DNA of 44,708 nt from Caldisphaera sp. (GTDB lineage Archaea > Thermoproteota > Thermoprotei_A > Sulfolobales > Acidilobaceae), in the NCBI GenBank assembly GCA_002877855.1, contig PNIA01000009.1:1-44708 (forward strand), in the 5' to 3' direction. The position numbers and the translations under genes were made by a program. The notes below the pieces were generated by a model, which saw nothing but the letters and a program-made list of their open reading frames with translations, searched no databases and had not been told where the DNA came from. Below are positions 16,641 to 25,026 of this stretch, in pieces (position 1 is the first letter of the stretch; each line of letters opens with the position of its first letter).

Positions 16641-18245
16641 TCAAATTGCAGCTTTTATTAAACCAACATATAATGGATTCGGATTTAGTGGTCTACTTGT
16701 GAATTCTGGATGTGGTTGTGTTCCTACAAAAAACTTATGATCTTTTTTAGATAATTCTATGAATTCGACTAATCCTTGATCGCTCCAACCACTCACTTTA
16801 ATTCCTGCATCAATTAACTTATCTAAGAATTTTAAATTAACCTCATATCTATGTCTATGTCTTTCATAAACAATTTCTTTTCTATATAAATCGTATACCG
16901 TAGTATTTTTAACAACATTTATTTTTGACGCCCCAAGTCTCATCGTGCCTCCCATATAATCTATATTCTTTTGGTTTGGTAACAAATCAATAACTGGATA
17001 GGGTGTATTTGGATTTATTTCTGTAGAATTTGCATCCTTTAGTCCTAATACATTCCTAGAAAACTCAACTACTGAAAGTTGCATTCCAAAGCAAACTCCT
17101 AACATAGGTATATTATTTTCTCTTAAATATTTAATTGCCTTTATTTTGCCTTCAGTTCCTCTAGCTCCAAATCCTGGTAAAACAACTGCTCCTTTAACAT
17201 CTTGTAAAACATCTTCAACTTTTATTTGCCCATTTTCAATATCGGTCGCTTCAACCCAAATTAATTTTGGCATAACACTTGTAAAAACTCCTGCACTTTT
17301 TAATGCCTCTGTTATACTTATATAGCTATCTTTTAATTTAGTATATTTTCCGACCATAGCTATAGGGACTTGCTTATCTATCGATTTTAGCTTATTAACA
17401 AATTCTTCCCATGATGCTAAATCTGCTTCTCTCTCCTCTATATTAAATCTTTTTGTTAAGAATTTGCCATATCCTTGGCTTTCTAAAATAAGAGGGACTT
17501 CATATGGTGTAAAAGTGTCATGATCGCTAAAAACTGATTCTTTCGGAAGATTTGAAAATAATGCAATCTTATATCTAGATTCTTCTTCTAGAGGTCTTGA
17601 ACTTCTGACAATAACTGCATTAGGTTGTATTCCAATCCTTCTTAACTCCTGCACGCTGTGTTGAACAGGTTTAGTCTTTTGCTCCCCTGTTGCAGATAAT
17701 ATTGGAGAAATAGCTACATGAATAAATGCTACATTATCTGGCCCTAAATCAACCCACATTTGTCTTGCTGCTTCTAAAAATGGTAGACCTTCTATATCTC
17801 CAACCGTACCGCCAATTTCTATAACCATTACATCTACTCCTGTATCTTTTGACAAAGTGATTATCCTATTTTTTATTTCATCAGTAATATGAGGTATTAT
17901 TTGAACTGTTTTTCCTAAATATTCTCCTCTTCTTTCTTTAGTTATAACATTAAAATAAACTTGACCTGTTGTTATGTTGTGTTTTTTAGTTAAATTTATA
18001 CCTAAGAATCTTTCATAATGCCCTAAATCTAAGTCTGTTTCTCCTCCATCTTCTGTAACATAAACTTCACCATGAGCATATGGATTCATTGTACCAGCAT
18101 CGACATTTAAATACGGATCTACTTTAATAATACCAACGCTATATCCTCTCGATTTGAGCAATAATCCAGTACTCGCTGAAACTATTCCTTTTCCTATACC
18201 TGACATCACTCCTCCTGTGACGAATGCAAACTTTGTACCCATCAT
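16641..18245 (-). CDS. pyrG: CTP synthase
   Basis: Makes CTP from UTP, ATP and glutamine. The N-terminal amidoligase domain starts with [17 protein letters not shown] and carries the Mg/ATP and UTP sites ([52 protein letters not shown]). The C-terminal class I glutamine amidotransferase domain has the nucleophile Cys385 in GVCFGMQ and the His/Glu pair in GTQPHPEF. Length (534) is normal. Start is ATG 18245 with a second ATG directly after it; an AAAGG lies just upstream. dcd is the next gene downstream. It is divergent from the resolvase-like gene, so this 71-base gap should contain both promoters. Confidence 0.97.
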   Translation of the reverse strand: MMGTKFAFVTGGVMSGIGKGIVSASTGLLLKSRGYSVGIIKVDPYLNVDAGTMNPYAHGEVYVTEDGGETDLDLGHYERFLGINLTKKHNITTGQVYFNVITKERRGEYLGKTVQIIPHITDEIKNRIITLSKDTGVDVMVIEIGGTVGDIEGLPFLEAARQMWVDLGPDNVAFIHVAISPILSATGEQKTKPVQHSVQELRRIGIQPNAVIVRSSRPLEEESRYKIALFSNLPKESVFSDHDTFTPYEVPLILESQGYGKFLTKRFNIEEREADLASWEEFVNKLKSIDKQVPIAMVGKYTKLKDSYISITEALKSAGVFTSVMPKLIWVEATDIENGQIKVEDVLQDVKGAVVLPGFGARGTEGKIKAIKYLRENNIPMLGVCFGMQLSVVEFSRNVLGLKDANSTEINPNTPYPVIDLLPNQKNIDYMGGTMRLGASKINVVKNTTVYDLYRKEIVYERHRHRYEVNLKFLDKLIDAGIKVSGWSDQGLVEFIELSKKDHKFFVGTQPHPEFTSRPLNPNPLYVGLIKAAI

Positions 18246-18316
18246 TAATGCCTTTTAGTAATTTAGTGTCTAACCCTTTTAATGTTTTAATCTCACTAAA
18301 CTTGTGGGAGATCAAT

Positions 18317-18781
18317 TTGAGCATAACGATCTATTCATTAATCTTTATGATACTTATTGAATTAGTGGTAATACTTTATCTTTATATATCTAATTGGAGA
18401 AAATCAGTTAAACTTGACAGCATTAAAAGTAGCATACAAGAAATAGCCAATGAAAAGGCTAAAGTTATAGCAATGGAATCAATAGAAAAAGCAAGAAAGG
18501 AAGCTATACAGCAAAGCAGAGCTGTTATTTCTGGGAAGGTCTATGAACAATTTGCGCCATATATGCCTAATTTTAAACACAATCCAAAAGAAGCAAGATT
18601 TATTGGATCACCCATAGATTATGTGGTATTTGACGGATTAGAGAATAATGAAGTGAAGTCTATATATTTTGTTGAAATAAAAAGCGGAAAATCTAGCTTA
18701 ACTAATAAAGAAGAATCTATAAAAAAAGCTATCGAAAGAAAAGCTGTTTATTTTGAAACAATATATATTAATAATGATTAA
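18317..18781 (+). CDS. membrane-anchored Holliday-junction-resolvase-like nuclease
   Basis: A 154-residue protein with one N-terminal membrane segment (IYSLIFMILIELVVILYLYI), a charged, probably coiled-coil linker (about residues 35-75), then a compact nuclease domain. The domain has the PD-(D/E)xK pattern: GKVYEQFAPYMP, Asp in SPIDYVVFDG and the VEIKSGKSSLT strand with Glu-x-Lys. This arrangement matches archaeal proteins described as endonucleases distantly related to Hjc-type resolvases. The role is unknown, and a membrane-tethered nuclease facing the cytoplasm is the simplest picture. The long upstream extension of the frame overlaps pyrG and is rejected because GGGAG (18306-18310) sits six bases before TTG 18317. 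Confidence 0.75.
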   Translation: MSITIYSLIFMILIELVVILYLYISNWRKSVKLDSIKSSIQEIANEKAKVIAMESIEKARKEAIQQSRAVISGKVYEQFAPYMPNFKHNPKEARFIGSPIDYVVFDGLENNEVKSIYFVEIKSGKSSLTNKEESIKKAIERKAVYFETIYINND

Positions 18782-18835
18782 TTTTAAGCATTTTGCGATT
18801 TTAAAATCTTTTTGAATGGGTATGTTAGCAAAACT

Positions 18836-18845
18836 TTTATATAAA
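18836..18845 (+). promoter_or_regulatory. TATA box of the TatD gene
   Basis: TTTATATAAA is a near-consensus archaeal TATA element. The predicted start, about 25 bases on, lies only about 8-15 bases before the ATG at 18875, so the message is probably leaderless or nearly so. This agrees with the absence of a GGTGA motif there. Confidence 0.55.
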
Positions 18846-18874
18846 AGGATAGGAAAAAGATAGATGATGCAAAA

Positions 18875-19612
18875 ATGGAGATCTATGATATGCACTGTCA
18901 CTTAAACGAATTTCAGGAAAATGAATTAGAAGAAATATTCAAAAGTAACATAAAAGTAGTTGCTGTATCTGAAGACATAAAAAGTTTAAATAAAATAATC
19001 GAGCTAAGCTATAGTTACCCTAAAAATGTGATACCATGCGGAGGTTTCCACCCATGGATGATCAAAGAAGGCAAAACGGAAGAAGTAAAAATAATTCTAA
19101 AAATAATTGAAAAGAATGGACTTAAATGTATTGGAGAAGTTGGAATAGATAAAAGATTCCTTAGCGAAGATACCTATAAAATGCAAGAAGAAATTTTTCT
19201 TTTATTCGTAAACCTAGCAAAAGAATTAAATGCAATGATTAACATACATTCTCCGAACGCATGGAATGAAGTTCTAAATATTCTGAAAAATAAAGAAGTA
19301 AAGAAAGCCATGTTCCATTGGTATACTGGCCCTTTAACTTTAATTGATCAAATAATTAGAGAAGATTATGTGATATCATTAAACGCAGCGCTAATGATAC
19401 AAAAAAAGTATCAAAAAATTATAGAAAATACCCCGCTCAGTAGCGTAGTATTAGAAAGCGATGGACCATACAATTATCATGGAGTAAGACTTTCTCCTCT
19501 GATGCTTTATAAATTCATTGACTTTATATCAGGCATTAAAAAAGTAGAAAGGAATACCATAATTTCAACAACTTCAAAAAATGCCATGAAATTGCTAAGT
19601 TTGTCTTTCTAA
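18875..19612 (+). CDS. TatD-family metal-dependent hydrolase/DNase
   Basis: A 245-residue TIM-barrel hydrolase. Metal ligands can be followed along the barrel: HxH in DMHCHLNEF, Glu in CIGEVGIDKR, His in INIHSPNAW, His in AMFHWYTGP and Asp in VLESDGPYNY. TatD proteins are 3'-5' or AP-site DNases in DNA turnover and repair, although many archaeal homologues are uncharacterised and some act on other substrates. Length is near the 250-260 residues usual for the family. The start has no Shine-Dalgarno but a strong TATA box about 35 bases upstream, in line with leaderless translation. Convergent with dph6, with 10 bases between stops. Confidence 0.88.
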   Translation: MEIYDMHCHLNEFQENELEEIFKSNIKVVAVSEDIKSLNKIIELSYSYPKNVIPCGGFHPWMIKEGKTEEVKIILKIIEKNGLKCIGEVGIDKRFLSEDTYKMQEEIFLLFVNLAKELNAMINIHSPNAWNEVLNILKNKEVKKAMFHWYTGPLTLIDQIIREDYVISLNAALMIQKKYQKIIENTPLSSVVLESDGPYNYHGVRLSPLMLYKFIDFISGIKKVERNTIISTTSKNAMKLLSLSF

Positions 19613-19622
19613 CTGAAATGAC

Positions 19623-20342
19623 TTAAGAATTTAAAATTGTTGATTTTGCGTTATCACATAAATATGCATTTTTAAGAAGTAAAGAATACTCAAAATCGCT
19701 TATCTTTTTCTTATAAGATTCGATACAAATTCCTTTTCTAAAAAGCGGGGCATTTATTACAAAAGTTTCTGCTTCCCCTCCTTCAAATGCTGCATGGAAT
19801 CCATATTTTTTCGAAAATTCTATAATTCTATCTATTATTTCTTTATTTATTTCTATTCCTAAATACTCTATTGGTATGCCATATGTAGTTATCTGAGTTA
19901 TAATAAAATGTATATTATAATCGAGTAAGTCATACATATATTTTTCAGGATTTGCACCCCACTGAGGATCAAAAAGATCTATACTTAGTTTCTCTGCTAA
20001 TGCCTTAAATCTATTTAATTGGTAATGGCTAGCTATACCTCCTATAACTAATGTATTAAAATCGTTTTCTTTTTTTATTCTTGATAATTCGTAATAAAGT
20101 TCTTCAACCTCCTTTTCCTTTTCACCACTTAAACTTAATATATGATGTACTTTTCTTAATCCCATTGACTCAGTTTGAAGAGAAGTAAGTTCAACCATAG
20201 GAAAATGAAACATATAACTATCTTTTCTAATAGGTTTTATGCTAACTATACATGATATTTCGTAACCGAACTCTACTGCTTTGTGCAAAGCATAAGTACT
20301 GTCTTTACCTCCTGATAGTAAAGAACAAACTTTCTTAGACAT
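19623..20342 (-). CDS. dph6: diphthine--ammonia ligase (Dph6, ATP-PPase family)
   Basis: A 239-residue adenine-nucleotide alpha-hydrolase. The PP-loop SGGKDSTYALH (residues 10-20) binds ATP. The C-terminal signature AAFEGGEAETFVINAPLF is characteristic of the Dph6/MJ0570 group, which amidates diphthine on elongation factor 2 in the last step of diphthamide synthesis. The middle part (VIGGIASHYQLNRFK, DPQWGANPEKYMYDL) also fits. The gene follows asnS by 30 bases in the same direction, so the two are probably co-transcribed, both serving translation. ATG start. Confidence in family is high; the exact activity rests on homology. Confidence 0.9.
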   Translation of the reverse strand: MSKKVCSLLSGGKDSTYALHKAVEFGYEISCIVSIKPIRKDSYMFHFPMVELTSLQTESMGLRKVHHILSLSGEKEKEVEELYYELSRIKKENDFNTLVIGGIASHYQLNRFKALAEKLSIDLFDPQWGANPEKYMYDLLDYNIHFIITQITTYGIPIEYLGIEINKEIIDRIIEFSKKYGFHAAFEGGEAETFVINAPLFRKGICIESYKKKISDFEYSLLLKNAYLCDNAKSTILNS

Positions 20343-20372
20343 GAATTTTATCCTCTTGTTTTATTTGTCGCT

Positions 20373-21683
20373 TTATGGATATATTCTCTCTCTAAATCTT
20401 GGGAAAGGTATGGAATCTCTTATATGATCTAGTCCAGCTATCCATGTTACCAATCTATCTACACCAAGCCCATAACCGCTATGAGGTACTGTGCCATATT
20501 TTCTTAAATCTAAATACCATTGATAATCGCTTGGGTTATAACCTTCTTCAACTATTCTTTTATATAGTTTTTCATAACTATCTTCTCTTTGACTACCTCC
20601 TACTACTTCTCCATATCCTTCTGGGGCTTCTAAATCAAAGCCCAATACAACATCTGGTCTGCTATCATCTATCTTCATATAGAAACTTTTGAGATGCTTT
20701 GGAAACATAGTTAGGAAAAATGGCGTATCGAAGTATTCTGTTAGTACTTTCTCTTCATCGGCTCCTATATCATCTCCCCACTTTATGTTAATTCCTTTAT
20801 TTTTTAATTTCAATATCGCCTCGTCATATGTAATTTCTGGGAAATTTGTTTTTAATGAGTTTTCGAGTATATTTGTGTCTCTTTTAACTATCTCTAAATC
20901 CTCCAGCCTATCTTCTAAAACCTTCTTAATAGCACTCTTAATTAATCCTTCTACATGATTCATCATATCTTTCATACCCATCCATGCAGCTTCTCCTTCT
21001 AAATGATAGTATTCATAAAGATGTCTCCTAGTCCTACTTTTTTCTGCCCTAAAACTTGGAGTTATTGCCCAAACTTTTTCTAAGCTGAATATCATAACCT
21101 CTAAATAAAATTGCGCACTTTGGCTTAGATATGCTTTTTTGTTAAAGAAATTGACCTCAAACAGAGTAGCTCCACCTTCAACAGCACTCTGCGTTAATAT
21201 TGGAGGATTTACTTCCCACCAGTTGTTTTTCTTAAAGTATTCTCTTAATCCTTCCAAAACTGATTGTCTTATTTTCATTATCGATGTTAATTTCCTAGAT
21301 CTCAACCATAAGTGTCTTATATCTAATAAGTAGTCTATGCTTTCTCCTCCCTTTATTGGAAAGTCATCCGAAAGCCCTATTATTGATAAATTTTCTATTT
21401 GCAATTCTTTACCGCCTGGAGCTCTTTCATCATTTTTAACTATACCTTCTATAACAACTGAAGATTCTATGGTAGATTTTTCTGCTAAAGAAACTAAGTC
21501 TTGTGGAGCATTTTTCCTTGGTAAAACTGTTTGAATTATACCTTCAGAATCTCTTACAACTATAAATATATTATCTGCTAGATCTCTTTTTCTGTAAATC
21601 CATCCTCTGACCTTAGTTTTCTCTCCTTCATTTAACTTTAATATTTGCTTTGTACTATTAAATCCTTCATTTTGCTCGCCCAT
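20373..21683 (-). CDS. asnS: asparaginyl-tRNA synthetase
   Basis: A 436-residue class IIb synthetase. The N-terminal OB-fold anticodon domain (KTKVRGWIYRKRDLAD onward, to about residue 105) precedes the catalytic domain. Motif 1 contains WEVNPPILT and motif 2 the FRAEKSRTRRHLYEYYHLE stretch. Motif 3 includes GYGLGVDRLV. The EGGATLFEVNFFNKKAYLSQS segment and the WYLDLRKYGTVPHSGYGLG block separate AsnRS from AspRS; in particular an archaeal AspRS would show different residues around the amino-acid pocket. The presence of AsnRS implies direct charging of tRNA-Asn rather than transamidation alone. ATG start after GGGGAATAA. Probably heads an operon with dph6. Confidence 0.92.
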   Translation of the reverse strand: MGEQNEGFNSTKQILKLNEGEKTKVRGWIYRKRDLADNIFIVVRDSEGIIQTVLPRKNAPQDLVSLAEKSTIESSVVIEGIVKNDERAPGGKELQIENLSIIGLSDDFPIKGGESIDYLLDIRHLWLRSRKLTSIMKIRQSVLEGLREYFKKNNWWEVNPPILTQSAVEGGATLFEVNFFNKKAYLSQSAQFYLEVMIFSLEKVWAITPSFRAEKSRTRRHLYEYYHLEGEAAWMGMKDMMNHVEGLIKSAIKKVLEDRLEDLEIVKRDTNILENSLKTNFPEITYDEAILKLKNKGINIKWGDDIGADEEKVLTEYFDTPFFLTMFPKHLKSFYMKIDDSRPDVVLGFDLEAPEGYGEVVGGSQREDSYEKLYKRIVEEGYNPSDYQWYLDLRKYGTVPHSGYGLGVDRLVTWIAGLDHIRDSIPFPRFRERIYP

Positions 21684-21777
21684 AATTTATTCCCCATAAT
21701 TTATAAAAAACTATAGGTTTAAATTTTATGGGTATCTAAATTAAAGAAATTTAAATTTCGAAAAAAGCATAGAGATA

Positions 21778-21789
21778 AAAATTATAAAG
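21778..21789 (+). promoter_or_regulatory. TATA-like box upstream of tRNA-Val
   Basis: AAAATTATAAAG predicts a start at about 21808-21812, roughly 38 bases before the mature tRNA 5' end. The transcript would therefore carry the GC-rich leader at 21809-21840, to be removed by RNase P. Confidence 0.4.
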
Positions 21790-21808
21790 GGTAATTTGCA
21801 TTGGAAAA

Positions 21809-21840
21809 TGGGACCTGAGCCGGGTGTGGTCGCCGAGACC
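21809..21840 (+). other. GC-rich block upstream of tRNA-Val, nature unknown
   Basis: About 32 bases of high GC in otherwise very AT-rich DNA, directly ahead of the tRNA gene. It contains a small possible hairpin (GGTC-GCCGA-GACC, about 21828-21840) and faintly resembles the 5' third of a tRNA. Only CTGA is present from the C/D box set; no box C fits. Leader RNA, a tRNA remnant or a small RNA are all possible. Confidence 0.35.
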
Positions 21841-21847
21841 TATATTA

Positions 21848-21921
21848 GGGCCCGTAGTCTAGGTGGTTAGGACGCCGCCCTTACACGGCGGAGGTCGCCG
21901 GTTCGAGCCCGGCCGGGCCCA
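21848..21921 (+). tRNA. tRNA-Val (anticodon UAC)
   Basis: A full cloverleaf can be folded by eye: acceptor stem GGGCCCG with CGGGCCC, D arm GTC/GGAC region with the loop TAGGTGGTTA, and anticodon stem CCGCC/GGCGG closing the seven-base loop CTTACAC. Bases 34-36 are therefore TAC, reading GUA valine codons. The T arm is GCCGG/CCGGC with the loop TTCGAGC, and the discriminator is A. No intron interrupts the anticodon loop. The 3' CCA is not encoded (ATCT follows), so it must be added after transcription. The very GC-rich stems in an AT-rich genome agree with a thermophile. Confidence 0.97.
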
Positions 21922-21968
21922 TCTACTTGATTTATAAATTAAAAGCAATGTCACAAAAAGGTGAAAAA

Positions 21969-23015
21969 TTGGACAGAAATTCAATACTGATAACAATAAG
22001 CTGGCTTATTTGGGGCGCCGGATTCTACTTTTATTACCCATTTTATTCTATATTAGTAGCCAAATATATTGGAGAAAATAATTTAGGCCAGTTTTTTACT
22101 TATTTAGAAATAATTAGTTTGCCTTTCCCAATATTAGGTGCGCTTCTTTTCAGAAAAATTGGAGAAAAAAATACCATTATTTTAGGTATGCTTTTATCCG
22201 GCTTAGGAATATTTATCATACCATACGCAAAAAGCTATTTTGATTTGTTGTTTGCATCGGTAATATCTTACTTGTTTTATATATCGTTACCTAACTATTA
22301 TTCTTTAATGAAAAATAAAGAATCTGGAACACTTACTAAAATATGGGCTATATCTGTTTTGCCTGCTGTAATATTCCCTATTCTAGGAGGATCATCTGCA
22401 CAAGTGATTAGCTTAAAGATTCCATTTATTTTGGGAGGATTATTAACATGCGCATCGGGATTTGTTATTTTTCCTATTAACGATAAAGTTGAAAGAGGAT
22501 CATTTAAAATATCTATTAAAAAAGATCCGACCCCTTTTTTATCTATAATCCCTATAGCATTGGTTACACCGTTTCTAATGCCAGAATTGGTAAGAGTCTA
22601 TCATATGAATTATTTTTTGATAGGCCTAATAGATTCGTTATTAGAAACACTAGGTATGATTTCAGGTTTCTTTCTACCTAGAGTTAACAAATTAGGACTT
22701 CCAATATCTCTTCTAATTTTTTCATTAATTTCATTTTTTTATTTCTATTGGCCCTTTTCCTTAGTATTCGGAATGAGAGAAGCAATTATACCATTAAGCT
22801 TAGATTATTGGAGCAGCCCTAAATCCCCTGAAGGAATATCATTAATAAATACTATGCAATTGCTTGGATGGGTTGTAGGATATGGTATTAGTTGGATTTT
22901 AAAAGCACCAAAAAATAGTATTGTATTTTCTTCAATATTTTCATTTGCGTTAGGATTATATTTAATTTTTATAATATTATTAGAAAAGAAGAATGGCAAT
23001 AGAATTATGAACTAA
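21969..23015 (+). CDS. MFS-type transporter
   Basis: A 348-residue protein with about 10-12 membrane segments. The loop between segments 2 and 3 (FRKIGEKNTII) is a weak version of the MFS motif A, and the overall two-half layout with a basic central loop (KISIKKDPTP) fits a Major Facilitator protein. The substrate is not readable; it may be a drug- or metabolite-type exporter. The longest frame begins at 21927, next to the tRNA. An internal GGTGA followed four bases later by TTG 21969 is a better start and gives a short soluble N-terminus (MDRNSILI). The 3' end overlaps the convergent PCNA gene by 11 bases. Confidence 0.78.
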   Translation: MDRNSILITISWLIWGAGFYFYYPFYSILVAKYIGENNLGQFFTYLEIISLPFPILGALLFRKIGEKNTIILGMLLSGLGIFIIPYAKSYFDLLFASVISYLFYISLPNYYSLMKNKESGTLTKIWAISVLPAVIFPILGGSSAQVISLKIPFILGGLLTCASGFVIFPINDKVERGSFKISIKKDPTPFLSIIPIALVTPFLMPELVRVYHMNYFLIGLIDSLLETLGMISGFFLPRVNKLGLPISLLIFSLISFFYFYWPFSLVFGMREAIIPLSLDYWSSPKSPEGISLINTMQLLGWVVGYGISWILKAPKNSIVFSSIFSFALGLYLIFIILLEKKNGNRIMN

Positions 23016-23766
23016 CTGGCGCTATATACATAACAAATTCTTCTGGACCTGATATACTAAACTCTATCTTTAGAGGGTAATCTGTAGTAAATTCTAGATT
23101 CACACTTTCTGCTATAGTTGTTATTGGTTCAATTGTAGATCTCAATGAACTCAAGCTATAAGATGACGTTGATTCTTCATCAATAGAGACTTCTTGAAGT
23201 GGTGAATCTTTTTTCATAATCCATTGATAATATTTTTCTTCTCCACTAACTTCAGCTATTATCTGATTATCTTTTCCGGTTATTTTAATAACATCACCAA
23301 CTAACTTTGCATCTTTTACAAGAGTATCTATGTCATTTGCTGATACTATAAAACGAACTGTTGGATTCATCTTAATTTCTTTTACTTCATTTTCTTCAGA
23401 TTCCCCACCCGACACATCAAATGATCTCTCTACACCTGTTTTTTCATCAACCAATGTTACTCTCATATAACTATCTCCAGTTGAATATTGGAGAACTATC
23501 TTATCATTTCTTGTGGATCTTCTAAGCACCTTGCTCAATTCACTCATGTTAACAGTTAGAGTAATATCAGAATCTACAGAAAGTTCTTCAAAGGCAGTTG
23601 ATGAAACTTTAAAAATTCCTAAAATTGTTTTGTCTGGGCTGAAAAGCCAAGACGTCAGCCCATCGCTGCTAAAATGAAATAATCCTTCATCGTTAATCCT
23701 AGCTAAAGCTTGTACAATTTTTTTAAATTTGCTACCGGAAGTATAAACTGCTTTAATTGAGACCAA
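23005..23766 (-). CDS. pcn: PCNA-like DNA sliding clamp subunit
   Basis: A 253-residue clamp subunit. It shows the two-fold PCNA domain repeat with the linking strand (VEELSVDSD-like region, then VNMSELSKVLRRSTRNDKIVLQY), the acidic connector (GGESEENEVKEIKM) and the C-terminal repeat ending FVMYIAPVS. Such rings tether polymerase, ligase and FEN1 to DNA; FEN1 in this window has a matching PIP box. Crenarchaea often have several PCNA paralogues forming heterotrimers, and only one gene lies here. The first GTG (23775) sits inside AGGTG; TTG 23766, six bases after GGTG, is preferred. Convergent with the MFS gene, with an 11-base overlap. Confidence 0.92.
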   Translation of the reverse strand: MVSIKAVYTSGSKFKKIVQALARINDEGLFHFSSDGLTSWLFSPDKTILGIFKVSSTAFEELSVDSDITLTVNMSELSKVLRRSTRNDKIVLQYSTGDSYMRVTLVDEKTGVERSFDVSGGESEENEVKEIKMNPTVRFIVSANDIDTLVKDAKLVGDVIKITGKDNQIIAEVSGEEKYYQWIMKKDSPLQEVSIDEESTSSYSLSSLRSTIEPITTIAESVNLEFTTDYPLKIEFSISGPEEFVMYIAPVSS

Positions 23767-23855
23767 ACTTAGCACCTAATTTATATAGTTCTATTAAACT
23801 AAATATAAATTATTCTATTAATACATGGACTTATGAAAAGGATATCTATATGATT

Positions 23856-25013
23856 TTATTCAATCCAATCCTGAGTCTGAATTTTTTCAGGAATATATTG
23901 AAATGCTAAAAACTTTAATCCTTTGCTTGCCATAGCTTCTATTTCTAGTTTTGCTTTTTTATCCATAAACATATCTATTTCTCTTTTCCAAAGCTTTGAA
24001 TGGAACCATGAATACTTCATTAACTCTTTAGCCCTTTTTATGTCAACATCTTTGGCCTTTATTATAAAATTCCTTCTTTCTTCGTCGTTCAAATATGCCT
24101 TTTTTGTTCCATAACCAAATATGTCGCTCATTGATACTCCTAAAAATTTTGCTTTAGGTGTCGCTAATCTTTCACTTTCATAACTTAACTGTATACTGCC
24201 TACCTTAAACACGCTATAAATATACCATCCATAAGGATCTGAATCAGTTAATATATATACAGGTAATTTTAGCTCATCGTGAAGCCTTCTAACAAACCTT
24301 CTAGTGGCTCTATCAGGCTGACCTGCACCTGTAACTAAGAGAGCCTTATACTTTTGCCAGAAACCTGCCCTATGAAGTTGTTGAAATACTGCATCTTTCT
24401 CTACAACTAAAACTAATTCAGCATCATAATCTAAAAACTCTATTAAATCTGGTGTTGATTCTATAGCATAAGCCCCATGACCTAATTTAGATAAATCTAT
24501 AACATCATTACCGCTCCTTATTCTCATATTTCCTACAACTTTTCCTTTTTCTTTACTTAATATTAGCATATCTTCCCTCAATAATCCTGTCATAACCTCT
24601 ACGTCTCTTATAGATGCATCGCTTTCTGACTGTTCTTCCCATGTATTTTCTTCTTTGATCTTTCCATTCAAATCCTTAAACAATATTGTGTGCTTGCCTC
24701 TATAGTATAGATCTCTTATTGTTGGGTATTCGTTTTCAACCAATGCTTGATAAATAATTGAAGCCATTAATAACGTTTGCATAAATTTCTTTGTTTCATT
24801 CATATTTAAGAAGTTCCTCTCTATTTTCCTTATACCAAGCTTCAAAATGCCTTTACTAGGATCAAAAACTGTGTTAGCTAAAGTTCTCATTGGTATTTCT
24901 AATTTAGGTGGACTACCTTTTTCTATACTTTCAGACAATTCACTGAATTTCTTGTGAAATATTTCAGCTACTTTCTTTCTAGCTGCTATATCAATTTTGT
25001 CTATATGAGACAT
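23856..25013 (-). CDS. top6A: DNA topoisomerase VI subunit A (Spo11-like)
   Basis: The 385-residue cleavage subunit of the type IIB topoisomerase. The winged-helix (CAP-like) domain carries the catalytic tyrosine in RDLYYRGKH; the second Tyr is residue 104, the usual position. The Toprim domain has its glutamate in LVVEKDAVF and the metal-binding DSDPYGW. The C-terminus (FLAFQYIPEKIQ) resembles other archaeal Top6A proteins. With Top6B it relaxes or decatenates DNA by ATP-dependent double-strand passage. The ATG at 25013 follows a GAGGTG that begins inside the stop codon of top6B (TGAGGTG), so the pair is translationally coupled. Confidence 0.97.
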   Translation of the reverse strand: MSHIDKIDIAARKKVAEIFHKKFSELSESIEKGSPPKLEIPMRTLANTVFDPSKGILKLGIRKIERNFLNMNETKKFMQTLLMASIIYQALVENEYPTIRDLYYRGKHTILFKDLNGKIKEENTWEEQSESDASIRDVEVMTGLLREDMLILSKEKGKVVGNMRIRSGNDVIDLSKLGHGAYAIESTPDLIEFLDYDAELVLVVEKDAVFQQLHRAGFWQKYKALLVTGAGQPDRATRRFVRRLHDELKLPVYILTDSDPYGWYIYSVFKVGSIQLSYESERLATPKAKFLGVSMSDIFGYGTKKAYLNDEERRNFIIKAKDVDIKRAKELMKYSWFHSKLWKREIDMFMDKKAKLEIEAMASKGLKFLAFQYIPEKIQTQDWIE

Positions 25014-25026
25014 TCTTTTTTACACC

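Noticed and set aside
18855..18875. GATGATG, a box C-like sequence before the TatD gene
   Set aside because: No matching box D or closing stem follows before the coding region; it is just the short leader of the gene.
21809..21840. GC-rich block as a C/D box sRNA
   Set aside because: Only one CTGA is present; no box C or C' resembling TGATGA at a workable position. Kept as a block of unknown nature instead.
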